Notes under the pieces: model-generated
What the model saw: only the letters and a program-made list of their open reading frames with translations
What the model was told of the DNA's origin: nothing
The model's database searches: none
Position numbers and translations under genes: made by a program
DNA from: Larix kaempferi
Lineage: Eukaryota > Streptophyta > Pinopsida > Pinales > Pinaceae
DNA length: 64,000 nt
Assembly: GCA_027924585.1 (NCBI GenBank)
Contig: BSBM01000440.1
Coordinates: 11,687,501-11,751,500 of the forward strand
Direction of reading: 5' to 3'
Part shown: positions 1-8,969 of the stretch, piece after piece
Numbering within the stretch: the first letter of the stretch is position 1
How the letters are laid out: each line of letters opens with the position of its first letter

Positions 1-18
1 CATAGCATAATTAATAGT

Positions 19-37
19 AATAAAGGAATGCCTTGTA
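19..37. repeat. Left target-site duplication of LINE
   Basis: The 19-base string AATAAAGGAATGCCTTGTA here is repeated exactly at 6502-6520, just after the A-run ending the LINE. A long duplication next to a poly-A tail is the signature of target-primed reverse transcription. The A-rich left edge makes the exact length ambiguous by a base or two. Confidence 0.95.
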
Positions 38-109
38 CTGATCATTAAAACAGACGGCTCTGCTATGCCCTAGCTCTCACGCAGCCGCCGCTCGGCTCTC
101 TCTGACTCC

Positions 110-1444
110 ATGCCCGCGACTGAGGGAGGGCTCCCCCCTCCCACCTCATCCGACGCCTTCAACCTGCTCCTGTGCCCCTCTGGATCCAAACCCAAAGCTC
201 CCGCCGTTCCGAAATTCATTAAGAAGCTCGACTCAATCCCTGAAATCGATCTGCCTGTTGAAATCCCCATCAAAGTTGCTTTAGCTCTCGCTGATAGGGG
301 ACTGGTTGGCCAGTTTATGGGGCTTTGGCCTTCAACCAAGACCACCGACGACTGGATTCAAAGGAACTGGAGGCCCCAAATTAAGCACAGTGTCACCTGT
401 TACCCCGTCGGCCGAGGCTTCTTCATCTTTGAGTTTATAGCTCAAGAAGACAGAGATCTGATATTCAGAAATGGTCCTTACTTCATGGGCCCTCAGGGAC
501 TGTATCTCAATAGATGGACGCCAGACTTCAATGCAGAAACGGATGTGCCGACAAAAGTCCCAGTTTGGGTAAGGCTCCCTAATCTCCCAATCCACTGCTG
601 GAACACTCCTACTCTAGAAAAAATTGGAAACACCTTAGGAAAATACATCGACAAAGCCGATAACAAGGGCCAATACTCATGTGCTAGAATCTGTGTCGAG
701 GTCGATCTTGAAGCAGGACTTCCTGAAGCTGTTAAACTCAAAGTAGGAGACTGGACATACTACCAAAAGCTCGACTACGAACAGATCCCATTCAAATGTC
801 GCCAATGTCATGAACACGGTCACTTCCAAAGAAACTGCCCGAAAAATCAGATCTCAGAAGATGAGGCAGGATGGCAAAAAGTCAAAAAAGGCAAAGCAAC
901 TCCAAAGAATCCTGACAAGACCACAATGGAAATGCAAAACCAACCCTCAAGCTCCAATAAGCCCACCAGCGAAACATCAAAAGACGATCCAATCACAATC
1001 TCAAGCCCTAAAGAACGTCAGGAGGCCTCCCCCTCCGAGAAGAAGCAATCTACAGCTAATGATGAGCCACAGCCGTCCAAGCAAACAAACAAGGAAGATA
1101 CTGGCACCCTGAACGCATCTCTGCTAGAACCAGGGGAACTATCCCAACCTCGAGCAGAAGCTGACAATCCAGGCTCTCCCAAAGAAGTTAATGAAGAACC
1201 ATTGATGCAAGACTCAGATCCTGAAGAAGATACCGAAGGAGAGACATCCTCCAGCGGCCTCTACTCCTGCCCTATCAAAACTCCAAGAGGAAGGAAATCC
1301 AAGAAGAAACAAAGAGAAGAAGCTACTTATCTTGAAGTCCTCGAAGGCTCTCAAAAAACTCTAAAAGGCATCATGAATACCCGCTCAAAAAAAGGTACAT
1401 TTCAGGCCGCTAAAGAGGCCAAACCCTTCCCCCATAAACATTAA
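110..1444 (+). CDS. LINE ORF1: DUF4283 and zinc-knuckle RNA-binding protein
   Basis: A 444-residue intact frame. Residues about 55-190 match the DUF4283 pattern common in plant LINE ORF1 and gag-like proteins (VGQFMGLWPS, then WVRLPNLPIHCWN and a GKYIDKAD stretch). A CCHC knuckle, CRQCHEHGHFQRNC, lies at residues about 230-243. The C-terminal 200 residues are polar, rich in Lys, Glu, Ser and Pro, and probably disordered. By family knowledge the protein should coat the LINE RNA in the ribonucleoprotein particle. The ATG at 110 is the first long-frame start; a two-codon upstream ORF (ATG at 65) precedes it. The stop overlaps the ORF2 start. No coiled coil is evident in this protein, which matters for the third ORF. 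Confidence 0.9.
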   Translation: MPATEGGLPPPTSSDAFNLLLCPSGSKPKAPAVPKFIKKLDSIPEIDLPVEIPIKVALALADRGLVGQFMGLWPSTKTTDDWIQRNWRPQIKHSVTCYPVGRGFFIFEFIAQEDRDLIFRNGPYFMGPQGLYLNRWTPDFNAETDVPTKVPVWVRLPNLPIHCWNTPTLEKIGNTLGKYIDKADNKGQYSCARICVEVDLEAGLPEAVKLKVGDWTYYQKLDYEQIPFKCRQCHEHGHFQRNCPKNQISEDEAGWQKVKKGKATPKNPDKTTMEMQNQPSSSNKPTSETSKDDPITISSPKERQEASPSEKKQSTANDEPQPSKQTNKEDTGTLNASLLEPGELSQPRAEADNPGSPKEVNEEPLMQDSDPEEDTEGETSSSGLYSCPIKTPRGRKSKKKQREEATYLEVLEGSQKTLKGIMNTRSKKGTFQAAKEAKPFPHKH

Positions 1445-1446
1445 TG
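1442..1446 (+). promoter_or_regulatory. TAATG stop-start overlap between ORF1 and ORF2
   Basis: The ORF1 stop TAA (1442-1444) shares its last A with the ORF2 start ATG (1444-1446). The same UAAUG arrangement in the insect LINE SART1 is reported to drive ORF2 by termination-reinitiation. Using it here is an inference from position; no internal leader separates the two ORFs. Confidence 0.8.
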
Positions 1447-4400
1447 AAATACATCTCCTGGAATTGCAAAGGGCTAGGCTCTAACCTGAAGGAAGATGCA
1501 ATGAGAGACCTAATCCGAATACATAGGCCTAAGATTCTGCTTGTCCAAGAAACTAAAATGGAGGAGATTAAGGCCCTCCAAATCGGGAAAAGATTTTGGA
1601 AAAAAAGCGCTGGGATTGGCAACAACTCAAGAGGCGCTTCAGGAGGAATTGCCACCTTCTGGGATCCTCTCCTTTATGATATTGAAGCTGAAGAACGTAC
1701 GGTTCACTGGGTTTTCACAAAATTGAACCACAAGCATTCTGGACACAAGGTAAGTCTCTTTAATCTCTATGTTCCTGTTCTGCATGCGGAAAAAAAAGAG
1801 TGCTGGAACACTCTTGAAACTTTTCTTCAACAACAGAATAGAGATAATATTATTATAGTTGGATATCTGAATGTTACTCTGGCTGCTAATGAAAAGAAAG
1901 GAGGAAACCTGGTTAGAGACCCTTCAAGAGAATGGGTAGAAGATATCATCTCTGGTTGGGATCTGCTTGACATCAAACCGATCATTGGTAACTTTACTTG
2001 GACAAACAAAAGAAACGGACCAGGCCATGTTGCAGCAAGGCTAGACCGCTTCCTTGTCCACTCCTCCTTTCTCGATTTGGGTCTGTTAGCCTCCTCCAAA
2101 ATCCTTCCTCACTATACCTCTGACCATAGGCCTATTCTGCTTGAGCTAGCTACCGATCAAAATCTTGGACCTATCCCCTTTCGGTTCAGCCCACTTTGGA
2201 TTCAACATGATGAATTCCTACAAACCGTAGCTAATTCTTGGAATACCCACCTCTCTGGCTCGCCCTCCTTTGTCTGGGAATCCAAACTTAAAAGACTCAA
2301 ATTTGCCCTTAAAGCCTGGGCCAAAACTCTTCCCTCTCCTGCTTCCATCAGAGAATTCGCCCAAGCTGAGCTTGAAACGCATCAAGTCTTAGCTGATTCC
2401 CCCCCTGCGTCTGAGATGCTCCTCATTAAGGAAGAAACTTTGCAAAAAAACTTCTTCTCCGCATGCAGGATTGAAGAAGAGTTCCATCGTCAAAAATCTC
2501 GTAACCTCTGGCTTCTTAGTGGAGACAAAAACACTAAATTTTTTCACAAACAAGCTGAAGCTCGGAAGAACTACAAAGCTGTCTCCGAAATTCGGTTTGA
2601 GGGAGAACTGATCCAAGATGTAGAAGGAATCAAGAAAGCAGCGGTGGAAACCTTTTCTGAGCTATTCACTGCTCCTATTGAAGAGCCACTCGACATCACT
2701 TCCCATCCCTTTGATCTCATCCCTCAGATCATCAACGTGGAAGATAACAACGCCCTGTCTGCGCCTATCACCATGGATGAAGTTAAAAAAGCTCTCTCTG
2801 CTATGAAACCTGACAGCGCGTCGGGACCGGATGGCTTTACAACTAGATTTTTCATCTGCTGTTGGACAATCATCAAGTATGATCTCCTCAAAATGGTTAG
2901 GCATTCCCAGAAAACCAGCAAGCTGGGAGGCAGCACGAACTCTTCCTTCCTGGCCCTGATCCCTAAAGAAAAAGGAGCCAATACCTTCAACAGATTCAGG
3001 CCCATATCCCTCTGTAACACGGGCTACAAACTTATTACAAAGATCATCGCAACCAGAATGAAAAGAATGCTCCCTCGGATCATCCCGGAGAACCAAGGAG
3101 GATTCATCAAAGGTAGGAAAATCTTGGATAACATCATTCTCGTCCAAGAAGCTATCCACTCAAGCAACCAGCGAAAGGAGAAAGGCATGGTCATCAAACT
3201 CGACTTAGCTAACGCCTTTGACCGAGTCAGACATGACTTCCTGTTTGCTGTTATGGCTAAATTTGGCTTCTCCACCAATTTCATTAACTGGATCAAAGGA
3301 TGTGTGGGGGATCCTTGGATTGCCCCTCTAGTAAATGGAAGACCTACTCGCTTCTTCAAAGCCTCAAGAGGTTTAAGGCAAGGCTGCCCGCTGTCTCCTC
3401 TTCTTTATGCTATCCAGGCTTCTATCCTCAGCTATCAAATTAACTTCAGTCAAGACATTCACGTGCTCCCTGGGGTCAGAATTGTGAACAATGTCAGGGA
3501 CATCAATCATGCCCAATTTGCTGATGACACTCTGCTCCTGGGAGGAGCTTCTGTCCACTCTTCGGAGCAATTCAAAAGAGAACTGGAGTTATACAAACAT
3601 GTCTCTGGAAGCAAAATAAATCTCCACAAAAGCAAAATCTACAGCTGGAACTGTGATGCCAGGGAACTAAGGAGCATCAGCAGAATGTTGGAAATGGAAT
3701 CCACCAAAGACTGGAACAACTTCATTTATCTCGGAATTCCCATTTGTAAAAACAAAATCACTACTGCAGATTGGGATCCTATAGTGGACAAGATCAAACG
3801 CAAAATCCAAAAGTGGGGGGCCAGCTGGCTCAATCTGGCAGGTAAAACTACTCTCCTCAAATCCGTCCTCAATAGCATGCCTATTTACCAATCTTCTATA
3901 CTACTTACTCCCTGCTATGTAGTTAACAAGATTGAAGGGCTACTCAGAAAATTCATCTGGGAAGGAGGTAAGGGGAATGGGAACAAAATTCATCTTGTCA
4001 GTTGGGAAAAGATTAAAAAGCCTCGGGTTGAAGGCGGCCTTCAGGTGAGAAGTTTAACAACCCAAAACCTTGCTTTGGGAGCTAAATCACTATGGCATAT
4101 GGTCTCAGGAAAAACTAGCTAGAGTAAAGAAGCTCTCCGCAGAAAATATTTCCCTGAGCCGAGGAAGAGATGTCTGGACCAGCAACCTCCACCTGGTAAG
4201 GGCTCGCCAATCTACAAGTTATGCATAAAAGCTCTATCCCCATTCCATAATAAGCTTTACTGGATCCCTGGAAATGGCAGCTCAATCAATATCTGGGAAG
4301 ACTCTATTATGGGGAGCCCCCCCATTGGTTCTAATACGGATATCAGCAACATTAAAACCTGGCTTCTTGACAATGGATCCATCACACTATGGGACCTCTC

Positions 4401-5682
4401 TGTCTGGGAGAACGATAATTGGAAGGGCTGGAACTTAGGCCATGTTCCCCCTGATCTTAACACTGAAGCAGAAGCTCTTTTGGTCCTCCTCCAAGGTAAG
4501 TCCCCCTCCAAAATTGGCTCCAGAGATAGAAGGGGTTGGGGAACCTCTGGAGTGTTCACTACTGCAGAAGGCTACAATGAAATCCAGTCCATCCCCCATG
4601 CTGCCCCAAACCCCACTGTCTGGAAGTTTATATGGTCTAAACCTTTCATTCCGAAAATAGATATCTTCTGCTGGTCTTTAGCTCATAAGAGTATCCTCAC
4701 CGGTGACAACCTCAAGAGAAGAGGAATGGAAGGCCCATCCCGTTGTCCCCTCTGTAAATGCAATGATGAAACTTTGGATCATATCATGCTGGAGTGTCCC
4801 TATGCTAAAGATGTTTGGATCCACGCTATAAGCCTCAACATTGCCCTCAACCTGCCCCAAACTGTTCAAAACCTTTTCTCCATATGGAAATCCCTGTCTC
4901 CCTTCAAGTTGAACAACAAGAACCTGCTTCAAATTGCTTGGGAATGGCTCCCAAAAGCCATATGCTGGAAACTGTGGCTTGAGAGAAACAACAGAATCTT
5001 CCGCAGTTATGAAGTCCCTCCCTGGAAAACTGCAGCAAAGGCTAGAGCCATTCTTGGAGAAGCTCTGGATTGCAGCCCCTCTAATAACTCCTCCAAGCTA
5101 CTTCCAGAGGAGATAAATTGGTTAAGCCTGCTAACGACCAAACATCCACGTCGTACCACTTGCTGTGTGCCTAAGCCAGAGAATTGGGAAATCAGACTTG
5201 AGGAAGCAGATTTCAGACGCTGGGAAGCCTCCCTAAATGAGCCGTGTCTTTTCTTCGATGGGGCTTCGAAAGGAAACCCAGGCCCTGCTGGTGCTGGAGG
5301 AATAATCAAATCAGCAAGCGGGATAACATGCACCAATTATGCCTGGGGTCTTGGAACTGACTCTAATAACACTGCTGAATTCTGCAGTCTTTGGCAAGGC
5401 TTAAATATTGCACGTGCACAAGGAATTAGCAATTTAACTGTCTTCGGGGACTCCAGGATTCTAATCAGAGGCCTCATAACCAAGAAATCTCCTCCGAATG
5501 TCAAACTACGCCATATTTTTCAGAGAATTCTTCAAGTGAGCAAACACTTCCAAAAAATCAGATTTTACCATGTGCTTCGAGCGCTGAATAAACAAGCAGA
5601 CCTGGAAGCCAATAAAGGGGTCGAGCTGGCTCATGGCATTTTAAGAATCGATGGCTCGTGTCAGCGATGTGACATCCCTTAG
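1444..5682 (+). pseudogene. LINE ORF2: endonuclease, reverse transcriptase, RNase H, with one nonsense codon
   Basis: One frame runs from 1444 to 5682 broken only by TAG at 4120-4122, in a context where a TGG Trp codon is the likely ancestor. The order is APE-type endonuclease (residues about 1-230; ISWNCKGLG, QETKM, SDHRPILLEL), reverse transcriptase (FRPISLCNTGYKL, KLDLANAFDRV, GLRQGCPLSPLL, catalytic FADDTLLL), then after the stop a Cys/His zf-RVT-like region (CPLCKCNDETLDHIMLECP) and RNase H (FFDGASKGNPGP, NNTAEF, VFGDSR, ADLEANKG). The usual endonuclease GDFN motif reads GYLN at residues 140-143 (Tyr codon 1864-1866), removing a catalytic Asp. The stop would give an 892-residue product lacking the zinc region and RNase H. 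Confidence 0.93.
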
Positions 5683-5959
5683 CTGCAGCAGATCCTGTAT
5701 CTCCTCCCAGCACGATTTTTGGCCTCCCCAAAACACGTTTTCCATGCGATTGCAGAGATTCCCTGCACCTCAGCTCAGAGACAGGTCCTTGCGACCTCGG
5801 GAGTCCCCCTGTTTGCTCTTAAAGAAGCTCCTCCCCTGTCTCGTTCCCATTCATCTCTGTCAAGCGAGCTCTGTTTTGAGGCAAAAGGTTTCAAGCTCTC
5901 CGAGTTCCCTCTGTCCAGTCCGAGATCAGAACGAGAATCACAGTGTGCTACTGAACGAG

Positions 5960-6286
5960 ATGGCGTCGAATAGCTCATCTAGTTCAGGTCTCACAGCGGA
6001 AGAACGCATTGGAGCCCTGGAAGACGCACTGGGACGTCTGAGGGCTAAGCAAAACGACCAGAAAGCTAAGTTAGAGGCGCTCTCTAAAGCAGGAAAGCAA
6101 ACCTGGGACTTGTTGAACAAAGATCTCATGCAGCTCCGGGCAGAATTCTCTGAACATATGGATGATCTGAAGGATGAAACGCGAACCGGTTTCAAAGATG
6201 CCGCAAACACTCATGGCAATTTTGGGCATAGGATTGCAGCGCTGGAAGCCGAAGTCACTGCTCTGAAAGCTAAGATGGAAAAATAA
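5960..6286 (+). CDS. LINE ORF3: small coiled-coil protein, unknown function
   Basis: A 108-residue protein starting MASNSSSSSGLTAEER. It is rich in Ala, Leu, Lys, Glu and Asp with heptad-like spacing: LEDALGRLRAKQ and LEALSKAGK near the N terminus, and a zipper-like RIAALEAEVTALKAKMEK at the C-terminal end. No Cys/His knuckle or enzyme motif is visible. The frame is open back to 5651, overlapping ORF2, but the upstream 103 codons are rich in Ser, Cys, Pro and Arg and do not look coding. The ATG at 5960 has G at -3 and +4, so I chose it. It lies 277 bases past the ORF2 stop and inside the target duplications, so it is part of the LINE. It could be an oligomerisation factor or a captured gene piece; I know of no standard plant LINE ORF here. 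Confidence 0.7.
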   Translation: MASNSSSSSGLTAEERIGALEDALGRLRAKQNDQKAKLEALSKAGKQTWDLLNKDLMQLRAEFSEHMDDLKDETRTGFKDAANTHGNFGHRIAALEAEVTALKAKMEK

Positions 6287-6501
6287 TCATCGCTCCTGCA
6301 GCACAATACGCCTCTATCCACTGTTATAGTTAAATAATTCTGGCATATGGGAGTAGTGGAGCCCTGCCATGTTTTGGGCGAACTCTGTAAGCTCGCTGTA
6401 CTTCTATGGAGGTGTATTGTATCTGAGAAATCTATGTAATAGCATTCGGTTGCTCAATACCGGCACTAATACAATCTTCCCCTATGTTATGGTCAAAAAA
6501 A
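6287..6501 (+). other. LINE 3' UTR and A-tail
   Basis: A 215-base non-coding tail ending in about ten A residues, immediately before the right target duplication. No canonical AATAAA precedes the A-run; an AATAAA lies at the tail/duplication boundary. Confidence 0.85.
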
Positions 6502-6520
6502 AATAAAGGAATGCCTTGTA
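6502..6520. repeat. Right target-site duplication of LINE
   Basis: An exact copy of the 19 bases at 19-37. It fixes the 3' end of the LINE at about 6501. Confidence 0.95.
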
Positions 6521-6581
6521 TTAGTAGATAGTTTAGGAATATTACTTTTTGAATGATTTTTTTGTTTGTTATACGTTTTTT

Positions 6582-7238
6582 CTATTGCAAGTTTGACAGT
6601 CTCATTGACCATTGCTCTAGAAACGCCTCATGTAGTTTAGATATAACATGATTATTGGAATCATTGGATTGATTTATGTATTGTAAATGGAAAGTGCATC
6701 TATATGTTCTTTCCACTATATCCCTCACAATTTTATAAAAGTTTTCTCTCATTTTATTAACTTCCAACACCACTCCAGATGAGCTAAGCACCAATTCATC
6801 ATCCTTTACATCTTCCATAATTTGTTTTTTCTTATGAAAAAATTCCCTTATGTTGCTATCCGTCCCTACATAACATATAACATATGTGAATTAGATTGTT
6901 TGAAACATATTAGCCAATATTCTTAAGTACAATATTACTGAAAATTCAAGAAAAAAATCAGGTTGATTACTTTTTTATTCACCCAATTCATCCCTCTGCA
7001 ACTTTTCCATCAAGGTTTTCCGCTCTTTTGCACTTAGATTGCAAAGAATCTTATCAAGCTTCTTCGTTTTTTGGCTTTGCATGTCACACATTAACCAATA
7101 CACATCAATTAAATTTACATATAATTCAAACATATTAATTTAATATAGAAATTACAAAAAACTTCTCTTCTTCGCAATTTTGGAAATGCTCCCATCATGT
7201 TGACTAGAATTATTGTTCATTGAACTCTTATCATGCAT
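6582..7238 (-). CDS. Possible three-exon gene, lysine-rich hypothetical protein
   Basis: Not recognised. Three minus-strand open segments join in one frame across two GT-AG introns: exon 1 7238-7156 (start MHDKSSMNNNSSQHDG), intron 7155-7075 (81 nt), exon 2 7074-6983 (KLDKILCNLSAKERKTLME), intron 6982-6866 (117 nt), exon 3 6865-6582. Exon lengths total 459 bases, giving 152 codons plus stop, with phases agreeing at both junctions. Exon 3 includes IREFFHKKKQ, an acidic stretch, then MRENFYKIVRDIVERTY. The protein is basic and helical in look, with no Cys/His motif. It lies just outside the left GCACC-motif array, so it may be an accessory gene of the same transposon or a flanking remnant. The splice model is my inference and other exons upstream are possible. 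Confidence 0.4.
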
Positions 7239-7514
7239 TTTATATCAATAAACAACAATGACCATTAAATAGAGAAGCTATTAAGTATATTATACAAATA
7301 AATTACATATCTTCCAAATAAAAAAGTTGTCTACTATTCTGGTGCACTTCAATAATCAAAACGCATTGGTGCTTCTCATACTTGAACGCACCAGTGCATC
7401 ATACTTGCACACACCATTAACGAAAACTAAATAAAAAAATCATATATGCATTGGTCAGTGCGATTTATTTATTATAAAGCATTGGTAATCAAAATGGTGT
7501 GCTTTTACTATAAA

Positions 7515-8205
7515 TGTTGATGTATATGTAACTTCATAATGTATTTCATATATGTATATTGTACTCCTATAGAGATAGTATTATTCCTCTATACAGAAGT
7601 GTTTGTATTCCTATAGAGATGTTAGTATTCCTCTATACGGAAGTGTCATCATTTATATTGTAATTGTCGTAACTTATACTTGATGGGTTATTAGACCACC
7701 TTGTTGGGGTCGGCCCTGTATAAGTCATGTGGGTCGAAGGGTTATTAGACCACCCTATTAGGGGTCGGCCATGTGGGTCAAAGGGTTATTGGACCACCCT
7801 ATTGGGTGTCGGCCCAGTCAACATTATGTTATGTGGTTAAGTTAAGGCCGACCTAGTAAAGGTTATTAGGCAAGTCAAGTCAAGTATAAATAGAGTGCGA
7901 GAGGCACTCTATTTCATCATTATATTCTCTCTCACACTCTCGGGAGAGTGGCACACTTGTGGAGGAGGAGAAGTTGCTGCTAGGAGATGTCTCTCTTATG
8001 CTTGGGTTGTATCATTGCTCTATCTATCTCTGAGGAAGTTATTGGGGTTTTTCACCTTTATGGTTTTCCCCAAGTAAACTCTATGTCTCTTGTGTGCTTG
8101 TATTATTGTGTCCATGATTGATATGCTGTAGATATGCTGTACATGTTGTTCTCTCAGTTAAGATCCTAGATCAGATTGAAGTAAATTCTTAAAAAAAAAT
8201 TAACA
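7515..8205 (+). mobile_element. Solo LTR A, copia-like, with 5-bp target duplication
   Basis: A 691-bp sequence starting TGTTGATG and ending TTAACA, flanked by ATAAA at 7510-7514 and 8206-8210. It shares many blocks with solo LTR B at 25731-26335. Its downstream part (GAGGAAGTT, then a GGGTTTT..CCCC motif) also resembles the copia LTRs at 33830 and 39556, so it is probably a copia LTR. There is no internal region or second LTR. The element therefore collapsed by LTR-LTR recombination inside the motif array. Confidence 0.88.
7709..7893 (+). promoter_or_regulatory. LTR A promoter: four GCCGAC cores upstream of a TATA box
   Basis: GTCGGC/GCCGAC occurs at 7709-7714, 7764-7769, 7808-7813 and 7847-7852, ahead of TATAAATAG at 7885-7893. 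RCCGAC is the core of the plant DRE/CRT element bound by DREB/CBF factors. Whether it works here is inference. Confidence 0.55.
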
Positions 8206-8360
8206 ATAAACACACCGATGTGCTTTTACTATAAACACACCAATGCATTAGAACAACTCGACTGCACCAAAAAATACATAAGCGTTTTAAAAAGAAAACT
8301 AATAGGGTTGACAGGGTTTTGGATTTCACCAAAGAAGTGGTCCCATCGCACCCAACGCCT

Positions 8361-8367
8361 TATATAG
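8361..8367 (+). promoter_or_regulatory. TATA box of the SET-domain gene
   Basis: TATATAG lies about 105 bases upstream of the ATG at 8472, a plausible TATA-to-start distance. It is placed by position and motif only. Confidence 0.4.
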
Positions 8368-8471
8368 AAAACCACAAACCCATTAAATCTAAAATCCCTA
8401 AAAATAAAAATCTTAATTGTGAAACAATAAAGGTATTTAAACCCTAATGAAAATTTTTGCAGCCACCTAAA

Positions 8472-8930
8472 ATGAAAGAAGGCAACAAGAAAACAAGAGT
8501 TCCAGCATTGAAGGTAACTGTACGTTTTTTCTTAATTTATTTAAAATCTAAATAGGAAAATAAATAAATCATGCATTGTGACCAATAGTAATAATTTACA
8601 TACTTGAAATTTCTCTATGCAAGGTTTTGTGTGATTCACTATGCCTTACAAATTTCGATCTTCAGAATATATGGTTGCTTCAAACTCCTCCCCAGTAAGT
8701 CTCTCTTCCAAAACTCTCCCCACGAAATTTCGGCAAAATCGTGAAATAGTGATTAGGTTTTTTTAAACACTTTATAGAATTAGTTTTTGAAAAAGAAATT
8801 CCCACTCCTTTTTTAGTTTATGGGAAAAAAATCATCCATTTTATTTATTTATTTTTTATTTTCCAGATATCGGTGTCCTATATACACAGACACACCGGTG
8901 CATCATAACAGACAAAGCACCATTGAAATA

Positions 8931-8969
<39 letters not shown>

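Larger units (their letters stand above)
38..6501 (+). mobile_element. Full-length L1-like LINE with three ORFs
   Basis: A non-LTR retrotransposon of about 6.46 kb bounded by a perfect 19-bp target duplication. It has a short 5' leader (38-109), ORF1 (110-1444), ORF2 (1444-5682, one internal stop), a third small ORF (5960-6286), a 3' UTR and a short A-tail. ORF1 is of the plant DUF4283 plus zinc-knuckle type, and ORF2 carries endonuclease, reverse transcriptase, a Cys/His region and RNase H, as in plant L1 elements. The perfect duplication and the scarcity of lesions suggest a fairly young insertion. It cannot move by itself now, because of the ORF2 stop and an altered endonuclease motif. Confidence 0.95.

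Noticed and set aside
2662-3159. A 165-codon minus-strand frame inside LINE ORF2
   Set aside because: It is antisense to the RT domain and its translation has no family likeness; a shadow of ORF2 codon use.
5651-5959. Upstream extension of LINE ORF3 to an ATG at 5651
   Set aside because: The extra 103 residues look non-coding and overlap ORF2; the ATG at 5960 has a better context.
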